A stretch of DNA of 8,509 bases from Thermoplasmata archaeon (GTDB lineage: Archaea; Thermoplasmatota; Thermoplasmata; UBA10834), in the NCBI GenBank assembly GCA_013331315.1, contig DUGQ01000002.1:1-8509 (forward strand), written 5' to 3'. The notes under the pieces were generated by a model. That model ran no database searches. It was not told the origin of the DNA and saw only the letters and a list, made by a program, of their open reading frames with translations. Below are positions 1-5,800 of the stretch, piece by piece; the stretch's first letter is position 1; every line of letters starts with the position of its first letter. The translations under genes were made by a program, and so were the position numbers.

Positions 1-559
1 CGCCCCCGGGCCAACCGTTGACGTATGACTCCTTGACCTTCTCGTACAGGTCCCCTCTCGCATGATGGGCCGACCTGAACGCCTCCTCGAGAAGATGCAT
101 GTCCACCCCCTTGTCCTCCGTCTCGCTCGTCTTCTGCCCGAGGGAGAAATCGATCAGGACGATCCTGTCGCCGTCCAGCAGCATGTTGCTGGTTGTGAGA
201 TCGCCGTGTACTATGTCGTTGGCGTGAAGCCTCGCGGCAATATCGCCTATCCGTGAGCATACCTCGGCTCCGTTCACGGCATCGTCCTGCAGGGCGTCCT
301 TGACGCGCACCCCGGGAATCTCCTCCATGACCAACCTCCCACTGGCGATGTCTACCGTGTATATCACAGGCACCGCAATCCCGGCCCTCCTGGCCTCGAA
401 CATGAGGCGAGCCTCGTTCTTGATCCTGAAGCTCTGGAGCGAGCGGTCCAGATCTGGATGGCGGTATCCCTTGACGACACGCTGCTTGACGACGACTTCC
501 CTGTCCAGCCAAATGTCAGAATCAAGCCTTGCCTCGGCGCCGACTCTGTGGACTGTCAC
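1..559 (-). CDS. bud32: Bud32/PRPK-family KEOPS kinase, C-terminus cut by window edge
   Basis: Bud32 is the small RIO/PRPK-like kinase (ATPase) of the KEOPS complex, which makes t6A37 in ANN-decoding tRNAs together with Kae1. Translating the minus strand gives 186 open residues up to the left edge. Numbered from a GTG at 559, they include a glycine-loop remnant GAEA (7-10), the ATP lysine K25 in VVVKQ, the family signature KGYRHPDLD (30-38), E49, the catalytic loop HGDLTTSNM (118-126, D120 and N125) and the metal motif IDFSLG (136-141). The usual basic C-terminal tail (often ending R-G-R-Y) lies beyond the edge, so roughly 20 residues are missing. An in-frame ATG at 619 would add 20 residues, which the family normally lacks. 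GTG 559 puts GAEA at the expected distance from the N-terminus and has an AT-rich box about 30 nt upstream. In some archaea Kae1 is fused in front of Bud32; the 5' end here leaves no room for that. Identity is secure; the start is less so. Confidence 0.93.
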   Translation of the reverse strand, partial: MTVHRVGAEARLDSDIWLDREVVVKQRVVKGYRHPDLDRSLQSFRIKNEARLMFEARRAGIAVPVIYTVDIASGRLVMEEIPGVRVKDALQDDAVNGAEVCSRIGDIAARLHANDIVHGDLTTSNMLLDGDRIVLIDFSLGQKTSETEDKGVDMHLLEEAFRSAHHARGDLYEKVKESYVNGWPGG

Positions 560-585
560 AATCGGCGATGAACGGGCTCCGGCGT

Positions 586-591
586 AATAAG
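586..591 (-). promoter_or_regulatory. Weak TATA-like box for bud32
   Basis: The minus strand reads CTTATTAC here, centred about 30 nt upstream of the GTG at 559. That fits a leaderless or near-leaderless archaeal transcript starting close to this GTG. If the ATG at 619 were the real start, the box would lie inside the coding region. The match to a consensus TATA box is poor. Confidence 0.3.
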
Positions 592-626
592 GCTGTCTCT
601 GATGACTGTCAGCATGCATTCGGAAG

Positions 627-634
627 CATTATCA
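627..634 (+). promoter_or_regulatory. Weak TATA-like box for radB (leaderless)
   Basis: CATTATCA is centred about 27 nt before the GTG at 657, the spacing expected if transcription starts at or next to the start codon. No Shine-Dalgarno sequence precedes the GTG, and no in-frame ATG lies between the GTG and position 627. This is inferred from spacing only. Confidence 0.35.
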
Positions 635-656
635 TGGGCGAGTTCGATGGCGACGC

Positions 657-1322
657 GTGACGCGAGTCCCAGTCGGAGCCAAGGCGATCGATGAACTCCT
701 AGACGGAGGACTGGAGCCCGGGGCAATCACGCTGCTTTTCGGGGAGGCTGGGACGGGAAAGACCAACATCTGCCTTCAGATAGCCAGGAACGTCGCCCTC
801 GATGGGAGGAAGGTCGTATACATCGACACGGAGGGCGTGTCGATGGAACGGCTGAAGCAGATAGCGGGCGACGAATACGAGATGGTGATGAAGAACATAC
901 TGTTCTTCGAGCCTCATTCGTTTGACGAGCAGGAGAAACTGGTGGACAAGGCTGCCCGGCTCGCGGAGAGTTCCGCGGGCGTGGGTGTGATAATCCTCGA
1001 CTCGGCCACGATCCATTACAGACTCACGCGGAAGGACGACGAGAAGGGAGTGAGGAAGTCACTCTCCCCGCAGCTCGCGAGGCTGTTGGTCGTCGCGCGG
1101 AACAAGCAGGTGCCGATACTCCTCACGTCACAAGTCTACACGGACATAGAGAAGGGCACCTTCGAGCCGTTGGGCGGGCACGTCCTGCTGCACAACGCAA
1201 AGGCGATCGTCAGGCTGGACAAGGTAGGGGCCAGCACAAGAAGGGCGGTCATCATCAAGCACCGCCACCTCGAGGAAGGACGGAGGGCGGAGTTCAAGCT
1301 CACGAAGTCCGGCGTCGGCTAG
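657..1322 (+). CDS. radB: DNA repair and recombination protein RadB
   Basis: RadB is the euryarchaeal paralogue of the RadA recombinase. It binds ATP and DNA and is thought to act as a recombination mediator rather than as a strand-exchange enzyme. The 221-residue product consists of the RecA-fold core alone, without the N-terminal helix-hairpin-helix domain of RadA, which matches RadB length. The Walker A motif GEAGTGKT is at 29-36, an IDTEG strand is near 56-60, and Walker B VIILD ends at D115, followed by S116. A late LLTSQV segment matches the L2-proximal region of the family. The start is GTG at 657; no in-frame ATG or Shine-Dalgarno sequence precedes it, so translation is probably leaderless. 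The gene is divergent from bud32. It ends inside the CTAG that also carries the stop of the polyprenyl synthase gene on the other strand. Confidence 0.93.
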   Translation: MTRVPVGAKAIDELLDGGLEPGAITLLFGEAGTGKTNICLQIARNVALDGRKVVYIDTEGVSMERLKQIAGDEYEMVMKNILFFEPHSFDEQEKLVDKAARLAESSAGVGVIILDSATIHYRLTRKDDEKGVRKSLSPQLARLLVVARNKQVPILLTSQVYTDIEKGTFEPLGGHVLLHNAKAIVRLDKVGASTRRAVIIKHRHLEEGRRAEFKLTKSGVG

Positions 1323-2311
1323 GACTTTCTCGACAGCATGAAGTCCGCGAACCCGGCCAACTCCGCCCTGTGCTTTTCGTCCCTGACCACGCGCAGCTCG
1401 TCCTTGGCCTTCGCCACGAACTCGCCCGCGACGCGGCTAGCGTAATCGACCGAGCCAACCTCCTCGAGCAGGTCCCTCGCCCGGATCAGCTCCTTCTCGG
1501 AGGCGTCCTTCCTTCCAAGTACCGAAAGCAGCTCTTCGCGCTTCGGGCCCTTCATGATGTCGAGCGCGTGCACCACTATCAGGGTCTTCTTGCCGTTCCT
1601 TATGTCGTTGAGGACCGGCTTTCCGAAGGTCTTCTGGTCCGACCTGAGGTCGAGCACATCGTCCCATATCTGGAAGCCCAGGCCTATCAGCCGGCCGTAC
1701 TCGAACAAGGCCTCCTGGGCCGGCTCTGGCGCACCGCCAGCGATCGCCCCTCCCTGGGCGGCGGCTGAGTACAGCACCGCGGTCTTGCGCTCAATCATCT
1801 CAAGGTACTCGCCCGGGCTAACGATGTCCCGTGTCTCGAAATCCAGGTCCATCTGCTGGCCATCGGCGAGCAGCCTCACCGACCTGGCGAGTATCTCCAC
1901 GAGCTTGACCGCGCTTGAATCAGGAATGTCGCTCTCAAGGACGATCTCGAACGCACGCGCGAACATTGCGTCACCTGCGAGTATCGCCATCGGCACGCCG
2001 TACTCGCAGTGAACCGTCTTCAGCCCGCGTCTGGTGTCGTCCTCGTCCATCACGTCGTCGTGGACCAGCGTGAAGTTGTGGACCATCTCCAACGCGACGC
2101 CAAATGGTATCGCACTGTCCGGGTCGCCTCCGAACGCTTCGCAGACCATCGTTGACAGCAGCGGGCGCAGCCGTTTGCCCCCGGCGGACGGGTAGTGGGC
2201 CATCGCCGCCCTGAGGTTCTCGTTCTCCATGACCTCGAGGGTCCTCATGAGCTGCTCGTTTATCGTACCCACGCGGTCCTTGTACTTGTCCGTGAAAGTC
2301 AATCGGATCAC
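1319..2311 (-). CDS. idsA: Short-chain polyprenyl diphosphate synthase, probable GGPP synthase
   Basis: This trans-prenyltransferase condenses DMAPP with IPP units, supplying chains for archaeal ether lipids. The 330-residue product carries GKRLRPLL (45-52), the first aspartate-rich motif DDVMD (85-89) with DDTRRG just after it, GDAMFARAF (113-121), and the second aspartate-rich motif GFQIWDDVLD with DDVLD at 217-221. F80, five residues before the first motif, is the bulky position that limits chain growth in archaeal GGPP synthases; long-chain enzymes usually carry a small residue there. The C20 product is therefore an inference from one residue. The GTG at 2311 overlaps the IDI-2 stop as GTGA, implying coupled translation. 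A TTG at 2302 is an alternative, preceded by GGAGTGATCC, which resembles the anti-Shine-Dalgarno complement GGAGGTGATCC. The frame stays open upstream to 2521, but that stretch lies inside the IDI-2 gene and is not homologous to the family. This is the last gene of the isoprenoid operon. Confidence 0.93.
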   Translation of the reverse strand: MIRLTFTDKYKDRVGTINEQLMRTLEVMENENLRAAMAHYPSAGGKRLRPLLSTMVCEAFGGDPDSAIPFGVALEMVHNFTLVHDDVMDEDDTRRGLKTVHCEYGVPMAILAGDAMFARAFEIVLESDIPDSSAVKLVEILARSVRLLADGQQMDLDFETRDIVSPGEYLEMIERKTAVLYSAAAQGGAIAGGAPEPAQEALFEYGRLIGLGFQIWDDVLDLRSDQKTFGKPVLNDIRNGKKTLIVVHALDIMKGPKREELLSVLGRKDASEKELIRARDLLEEVGSVDYASRVAGEFVAKAKDELRVVRDEKHRAELAGFADFMLSRKS

Positions 2312-3393
2312 TCCATCACATGGTCCAGCCAATCCCTTGTCTGGCCGACGATCAACGCATGAGCCGCAGCGAGCTCGTCCATGTCGGAGGCGCCGACCAG
2401 GAACATCGCCGCCTTCAGCTCGTCGACTATGGTCTTGACTTCCCTGTCCAACTCCTCCCTTCCCTTGAGAGCCGCTGGAAGGAGTCTGCCCGCCATGCCA
2501 CCAGACGATGCGCCTATGCACACCGCCCTCGCGACGTCCAGCCCGGTCCTCAGGCCGCCTGTAGCGACTACCGGAAGGCCGACGTTCGCGAGGATCACGG
2601 ACACAGGGGAGGGAATCCCCCAGTCCCAGAAGGCCTTCCCGATGTTCTCCCGAGTCTCGTCCTTCGCGGACCTGGCCCTGAAGTACTCGACCGCTGAGAA
2701 GCTGGTGCCTCCGAGACCGCCGATGTCCAGCCCCTTGACGCCCGCCTTCTTCAGTCGCAAGGCGACGTCCCTAGACAGACCCGCTCCAGTCTCCTTGGCC
2801 AGCACTGGAATCTTCGAGGACATCTTCTGGACCGCCGCCAGGCCGCCTTTGGCGCAACTGTCTCCCTCCGGCTGGACCACCTCCTGGAGGTAATTGAGGT
2901 GAATCGCTAGGACATGGGCGTCTATCATCTCCATCGCCGCCCTGCCGTCCTCCACGTCGAGCGGCGCTTTGATGCCCTGTCTCACGAGCTGCGGCAGACC
3001 GAGGTTGGCGATTCTCAGAGGAACCTCGAAATCCGCGATGACCGAGTAAGTCTCCGCGAGCTCCGGGTTCTCGAGCGCTGCCCGCTGGCTCCCGACGCCC
3101 AGCCCTAGACCGTGCTTCTCCGCCACGAAGGCCAGGTTCTCGTTTATCTCCCTTGCCTTTCCGTAGCCGCCGGTCATTGCTGATATGACTATCGGGGCGG
3201 ACAGCTCTCTCCCGAGAAGCTCGGTCGAAGTGTCCACGTCGGAAAGGTCGATCTCCGGGATGGAGTTGTGAAGTAGCTTCACATCATCCCAGTAGTAGTA
3301 GCCCGTTGTAAGGTCCTCAGCAGCACAAATCTCGACGTGGTCGCTCTTTCTCCTCTCGATTATCCTTTCGGACCGCTCCTCGTCTTCCGTCAT
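2308..3393 (-). CDS. fni: Type 2 isopentenyl-diphosphate delta-isomerase (FMN-dependent)
   Basis: This TIM-barrel flavoenzyme interconverts IPP and DMAPP in the cytoplasm, using reduced FMN and Mg2+. It provides the DMAPP primer for the next gene. In the 361-residue product the N-terminal RKSDH (15-19) corresponds to the family RKxDH motif. SAMTGG (71-76), GVGSQRA (100-106), NLG (131-133), KETGAG (201-206) and DIGGLGGTS (224-232) line the flavin and phosphate sites. HLNYLQEVVQPEGD (166-179) holds the conserved catalytic Gln and the Mg-binding Glu; many bacterial enzymes have Pro where Y169 stands. The ATG at 3393 is chosen because AGGGTG lies 5 nt upstream. A GTG at 3399 would add two residues but would overlap that binding site. 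The gene begins 9 nt after the IPK stop and its own stop overlaps the next start, so the three genes form one operon. Confidence 0.96.
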   Translation of the reverse strand: MTEDEERSERIIERRKSDHVEICAAEDLTTGYYYWDDVKLLHNSIPEIDLSDVDTSTELLGRELSAPIVISAMTGGYGKAREINENLAFVAEKHGLGLGVGSQRAALENPELAETYSVIADFEVPLRIANLGLPQLVRQGIKAPLDVEDGRAAMEMIDAHVLAIHLNYLQEVVQPEGDSCAKGGLAAVQKMSSKIPVLAKETGAGLSRDVALRLKKAGVKGLDIGGLGGTSFSAVEYFRARSAKDETRENIGKAFWDWGIPSPVSVILANVGLPVVATGGLRTGLDVARAVCIGASSGGMAGRLLPAALKGREELDREVKTIVDELKAAMFLVGASDMDELAAAHALIVGQTRDWLDHVME

Positions 3394-3398
3394 CCGCA

Positions 3399-3404
3399 CA
3401 CCCT
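3399..3404 (-). promoter_or_regulatory. Ribosome binding site of the IDI-2 gene
   Basis: The minus strand reads AGGGTG, ending 5 nt before the ATG at 3393 and overlapping the last bases of the IPK stop codon. This decides the start in favour of the ATG over the GTG at 3399, which lies within this motif. Confidence 0.6.
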
Positions 3405-4215
3405 ACCCCGGCGAAACCAATGTTGAGGGCACTTCCTCGCCCTCCAGCGCCTTTCGCAACCTGTCGGGAACATCACCGTTCAGTATCATACACTTTTCGC
3501 AGTGAGAGGCGATGTCCAGCATTCTCTCCAACTTGCCGAAAATGCTGCCGGTCACGTCCGGGTTGACGGACTCGGTCCGGCGGATGCCGTCGAGGGTGGT
3601 ACGCCCGAGCTCGGGAATCAGCCTCGCGCCGTCATCTGACCTCGGGTCTGACGTGAACACGCCGTCGACGTCGGCACAGAAGATCGCCAAACGCGGCCTG
3701 AAGCGACGGGCGAGCTCCGCCATCATGAGGTCGCCCGAGCATATCGAGAACCGGAGGGACTCGTCAGGGACGACGTCCCCGAACGTGACAGGGACGAGAC
3801 CGAGGGACATCATCTTCTCGAACAGGGTCGAGTCGAAACGCTTCACCGCCTTGCCCTCGAAGGTCGCGCTCGCCGCGGGCGGGATCGAGACGCCCCTGAC
3901 ACCGCCGTCTATCAGCGCCTCGAGCACGCGCGTGTTGAGCTCTCGCACATCCCGCTGGACGATCGCGACGGGATGCAGCTGGGACTCGTCGATGTAGCCC
4001 TCGTTGAGTCTGTGTTCCCTCGCGATTATGTGCCCGAAGGAGCCCGCGCCATGCACCACTATCAGGGAACCGTCTCGACCGCTCATCTCCTTCCCGAGGC
4101 GACGGCAGGTCTCCTCCCTGAAAGTGCGTAATCTGCTCTTGTCAGTAATGACACTGCCTCCGAGCTTCACGAGGACGACTTCGCCGCGCCCCGCTGACAC
4201 GATCTCCTCTGGCAT
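3403..4215 (-). CDS. ipk: Isopentenyl phosphate kinase
   Basis: IPK phosphorylates isopentenyl phosphate to IPP with ATP, the last step of the alternative (archaeal) mevalonate routes. It belongs to the amino-acid-kinase fold. The 270-residue product shows VKLGGSVITDK (16-26) for ATP phosphate binding and VVHGAGSFGH (53-62). In that motif H62 matches the conserved catalytic histidine that distinguishes IPKs from related kinases. ICSGDLMMAELA and FCADVDGVFTSDP follow in the nucleotide half, and DVTGSIFGKLE matches the family D-V-T-G-x-x-x-x-K motif. Length is normal. The ATG at 4215 lies about 32 nt after the centre of a TATA-like TTTTATC, leaving a leader of only a few bases and no obvious Shine-Dalgarno sequence. 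The gene is the first of the IPK, IDI-2, prenyl synthase operon. It implies that the organism makes isopentenyl phosphate with a monophosphate decarboxylase encoded elsewhere. Confidence 0.96.
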   Translation of the reverse strand: MPEEIVSAGRGEVVLVKLGGSVITDKSRLRTFREETCRRLGKEMSGRDGSLIVVHGAGSFGHIIAREHRLNEGYIDESQLHPVAIVQRDVRELNTRVLEALIDGGVRGVSIPPAASATFEGKAVKRFDSTLFEKMMSLGLVPVTFGDVVPDESLRFSICSGDLMMAELARRFRPRLAIFCADVDGVFTSDPRSDDGARLIPELGRTTLDGIRRTESVNPDVTGSIFGKLERMLDIASHCEKCMILNGDVPDRLRKALEGEEVPSTLVSPG

Positions 4216-4243
4216 ATGCTGACGACCGATGCGCTTAGTCCAT

Positions 4244-4250
4244 GATAAAA
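4244..4250 (-). promoter_or_regulatory. TATA box of the isoprenoid operon
   Basis: The minus strand reads GGTTTTATCATG. The TTTTATC core is centred about 32 nt upstream of the IPK ATG at 4215, so the transcript would start near 4220 with almost no leader. A strong inverted repeat (4258-4292) ends only about 7 bp upstream of this box. Confidence 0.55.
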
Positions 4251-4257
4251 CCGTCGT

Positions 4258-4292
4258 GCCATCTAGCGTCCACGCTGGATGCGCTAGATGGC
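4258..4292. repeat. Strong nested inverted repeat between alba and ipk
   Basis: GCCATCTAGCG at 4258-4268 pairs perfectly with CGCTAGATGGC at 4282-4292 (11 bp). Inside, TCCA (4269-4272) pairs with TGGA (4276-4279) around a CGC loop, leaving a 2-nt bulge (TG, 4280-4281). The repeat begins 28 nt after the alba stop and is followed on the minus strand, 8 nt later, by TTTT at the IPK TATA box. It could be the terminator of the alba transcript, an operator next to the IPK promoter, or both. The structure is directly visible; the role is not. Confidence 0.8.
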
Positions 4293-4320
4293 TGGCCGAA
4301 CCACAAGGTCTGGGGTGATT

Positions 4321-4593
4321 CTACCTGGCGAGGTATATCTCGATGGACGACACGTTCGCCTCTGTGCCGTCATGTCCAGGCAGCTGTTCGGTCTCTATCT
4401 TCACGTCCTTGTACGATGCGTCCCTTATGAAGCGGTTCCTGACAATCTCGGACACGTCCACGGCTCTGCTGATGGCACGTCCCCTGGCTTTTATGCAGAC
4501 ATCGCTGCAGCCGCCGTTGAACTGCGAGACGACTGCCAGAACATAGTTCATGGTCGCCTTCTTTCCGATGTAGATCGTGTTCTCCTCGGCCAT
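4321..4593 (-). CDS. albA: Chromatin protein Alba
   Basis: Alba is a small, abundant dimeric protein that coats archaeal DNA and binds RNA. The 90-residue product is full length and matches the family throughout. [15 protein letters not shown] (7-21) contains the double lysine K11 and K12, equivalent to K16 and K17 of Sulfolobus Alba, where K16 is the regulated acetylation site. [13 protein letters not shown], the EIVRNRFI helix and the closing [10 protein letters not shown] strand also match. The ATG at 4593 has GGAGG (4599-4603) 5 nt upstream and a consensus TATA box about 50 nt upstream, so this is a single gene with its own strong promoter and a leader of about 20 nt. It is followed by a 35-bp hairpin, probably its terminator. 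The start and identity are both well supported. Confidence 0.97.
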   Translation of the reverse strand: MAEENTIYIGKKATMNYVLAVVSQFNGGCSDVCIKARGRAISRAVDVSEIVRNRFIRDASYKDVKIETEQLPGHDGTEANVSSIEIYLAR

Positions 4594-4598
4594 CTCTT

Positions 4599-4603
4599 CC
4601 TCC
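4599..4603 (-). promoter_or_regulatory. Ribosome binding site of alba
   Basis: The minus strand reads GGAGG with 5 nt before the ATG at 4593, a near-perfect match to the archaeal 16S rRNA 3' end. Confidence 0.75.
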
Positions 4604-4637
4604 GCGAGCCCAACCGAGGTTCCTAGGCAATTTTCAA

Positions 4638-4646
4638 CTATATAAA
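4638..4646 (-). promoter_or_regulatory. TATA box of alba
   Basis: TTTATATAG on the minus strand is a near-consensus archaeal TATA box. Transcription would start near 4615, giving a leader of about 22 nt that holds the GGAGG site. Confidence 0.8.
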
Positions 4647-4655
4647 CAATCTCAC

Positions 4656-4697
4656 CTGGCTCCGGGTCAAAGACAGTCAGGCGAGGGCTGGAGCCAG
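4656..4697. repeat. Inverted repeat upstream of the alba promoter
   Basis: CTGGCTCC at 4656-4663 is the perfect reverse complement of GGAGCCAG at 4690-4697, with a 26-nt loop. It lies 44 nt after the zinc-ribbon gene stop and 9 bp upstream of the alba TATA box. It may be a termination structure for the upstream gene or a protein-binding site for alba; an 8-bp repeat can also arise by chance. Confidence 0.4.
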
Positions 4698-4718
4698 TCC
4701 TCCCGGCATTCGCGAACT

Positions 4719-4738
4719 GACTTTACACATGGAAAGTC
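4719..4738 (-). terminator. Possible weak termination hairpin after the zinc-ribbon gene
   Basis: GACTTT at 4719-4724 pairs with AAAGTC at 4733-4738 around an 8-nt loop, 2 nt after the stop codon at 4741-4743. No long T tract follows on the minus strand, so intrinsic termination here is uncertain. Confidence 0.3.
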
Positions 4739-4740
4739 GC

Positions 4741-5658
4741 TCAGAAGGACGCCCCGCACTTCCTGCAGAACTTGTCTTTCGAATCCGAGCGGCGGCCGCA
4801 TCCTGGGCACACGCGCTCCTCGACGACTGGAGCGCCGCAATGCCCGCAGAACACGTCGTCTGGCAGCACCATGCTGCTGCAGGATTCGCACTTCAGGGTC
4901 ACCCTGCGCTCCTGTGATTCCGACATCGTGGTGACGTCCTCCACGCACTCGCCCGCGAGCGGCGTCGGTCTGCGTTTCATCAGGGGTATAGTGTCCTCAG
5001 CCACGGCGTCACTGAGCTCCTTCCTCGCCTTGACGGCGAGCGAGAGCGCCCGGGGATAGTTGCCTGCCTCGAACTCCGACTCCGCCATCTTCAGGAACGG
5101 CTTTGCCTTGCTGACGTCCTTCCCCCGCTTCGCCGCGGCTCCCATGTCCTCCCCGGCGGCCGTGATCTCGAACTTCGCGCTCAGGTGTCCCGAGCCTTCG
5201 TCCACTGGCAGCTTCGTGCCCTTGTAGGAGTCGGCGGTGCTTGGCCTCCGGTCCGACTTGACTATCTCCTCCGCGAGCTTCTCCAGGTCGTCGACGGAGT
5301 CGGGGGATGATGGCTGCTTCCTCACCCTGACATCGGCGGGCTGGCGACACTTCATCAGCTCTATGCGCGCGCTCTCGCACAGCTCGGTCGCGCGATCGTA
5401 ATCGCCCCTCGCCATGGCGTCCCGCGCCCTGTTGAACACGGCCTTCGCGCTGCCCACATCGGTGCCGTCCCGCTCCACGACGTCGATGACTGAGCGCGTC
5501 GTCAGGATGGCGTTGTGCGCCTCGTCCTTCCGGAGGTTGGCGGCCCTGACGATCTTCGCCTTGCCCCTCATGACCCTCAGCTCGTAGTACACCACCAGGA
5601 TCATCACGACGGTCAAGATGACTGACAATATCAACTTCTCTTCGGTCGACAAAGCCAA
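4741..5658 (-). CDS. Membrane-anchored protein with helical repeats and a double zinc ribbon
   Basis: I do not recognise a named family for the full length. The 305-residue product has one hydrophobic segment (9-25) after a short charged N-terminus. Two similar helix-turn-helix units follow (about 68-103 and 182-216), each of the form A-x(7-8)-G-D/N-Y-x-R-A and resembling single TPR-like hairpins. A polar, probably disordered linker (104-160) lies between them. At the C-terminus four CxxC knuckles (257/260, 271/274, 284/287, 298/301) form a double zinc ribbon of the DZR type. Topology is probably N-terminal anchor with the zinc ribbons in the cytoplasm, perhaps holding a protein or nucleic acid partner at the membrane. 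The start is TTG at 5658, with GGAG 9 nt upstream and a TATA box at 5696-5703; no in-frame ATG precedes it. The gene stands alone between alba and the 5S gene. Confidence 0.88.
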   Translation of the reverse strand: MALSTEEKLILSVILTVVMILVVYYELRVMRGKAKIVRAANLRKDEAHNAILTTRSVIDVVERDGTDVGSAKAVFNRARDAMARGDYDRATELCESARIELMKCRQPADVRVRKQPSSPDSVDDLEKLAEEIVKSDRRPSTADSYKGTKLPVDEGSGHLSAKFEITAAGEDMGAAAKRGKDVSKAKPFLKMAESEFEAGNYPRALSLAVKARKELSDAVAEDTIPLMKRRPTPLAGECVEDVTTMSESQERRVTLKCESCSSMVLPDDVFCGHCGAPVVEERVCPGCGRRSDSKDKFCRKCGASF

Positions 5659-5667
5659 CAGAGCCAG

Positions 5668-5671
5668 CTCC
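5668..5671 (-). promoter_or_regulatory. Ribosome binding site supporting a TTG start
   Basis: The minus strand has GGAG here, 9 nt before the TTG at 5658. The next in-frame TTG (5652) would be 15 nt away, so the first TTG is favoured. Confidence 0.55.
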
Positions 5672-5695
5672 TGAGGCGGATTACGACCCTGAGTT

Positions 5696-5703
5696 CATAT
5701 AAA
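5696..5703 (-). promoter_or_regulatory. TATA box of the zinc-ribbon membrane protein gene
   Basis: TTTATATG on the minus strand, preceded by AAAGGG. The predicted start is near 5673, giving a leader of about 15 nt that contains GGAG. Confidence 0.7.
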
Positions 5704-5709
5704 CCCTTT

Positions 5710-5720
5710 CGTGTAGGTAC
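5710..5720 (-). promoter_or_regulatory. Shared upstream element, copy 1 (GTACCTACACG)
   Basis: This perfect 11-bp element lies 6 bp upstream of the TATA box of the zinc-ribbon gene. An identical copy in the same orientation relative to its gene lies upstream of the HAD phosphatase gene at 6074-6084. It overlaps the palindrome GTACCATGGTAC (5717-5728). The position is typical of an activator or repressor site next to BRE/TATA; the function is inferred. Confidence 0.4.
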
Positions 5721-5728
5721 CATGGTAC
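5717..5728. repeat. Perfect 12-bp palindrome upstream of a promoter
   Basis: GTACCATGGTAC is its own reverse complement and is centred about 50 bp upstream of the predicted transcript start of the zinc-ribbon gene. It is a candidate operator for a dimeric regulator. Confidence 0.45.
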
Positions 5729-5746
5729 AGAAACCGTTAGGAGGAT

Positions 5747-5760
5747 GAAAAGGGAGAGAG
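5747..5760 (-). terminator. Possible pyrimidine-rich terminator of the 5S transcript
   Basis: The minus strand reads CTCTCTCCCTTTTC, about 40-50 nt after the predicted 5S 3' end. Oligo-T runs terminate archaeal transcription, but four Ts is short, so this is a weak call. Confidence 0.3.
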
Positions 5761-5800
5761 TGGCTGACAGCGTTCCACGCCCACAACGGGTTCAAGCGAT

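Noticed and set aside
62..587. Plus-strand frames at 62-256 and 300-587
   Set aside because: They are shadows of the Bud32 gene, whose minus-strand frame is open to the left edge and carries all the kinase motifs.
2312..2521. Upstream extension of the prenyl synthase frame (about 70 codons)
   Set aside because: The stretch lies inside the IDI-2 gene, is not similar to any prenyl synthase N-terminus, and the junction offers overlapping GTG/TTG starts with a ribosome binding motif.
4370..4630. Minus-strand frame of 86 codons over alba
   Set aside because: It is a shifted frame of alba; the alba frame has a clear ribosome binding site, TATA box and full family match.
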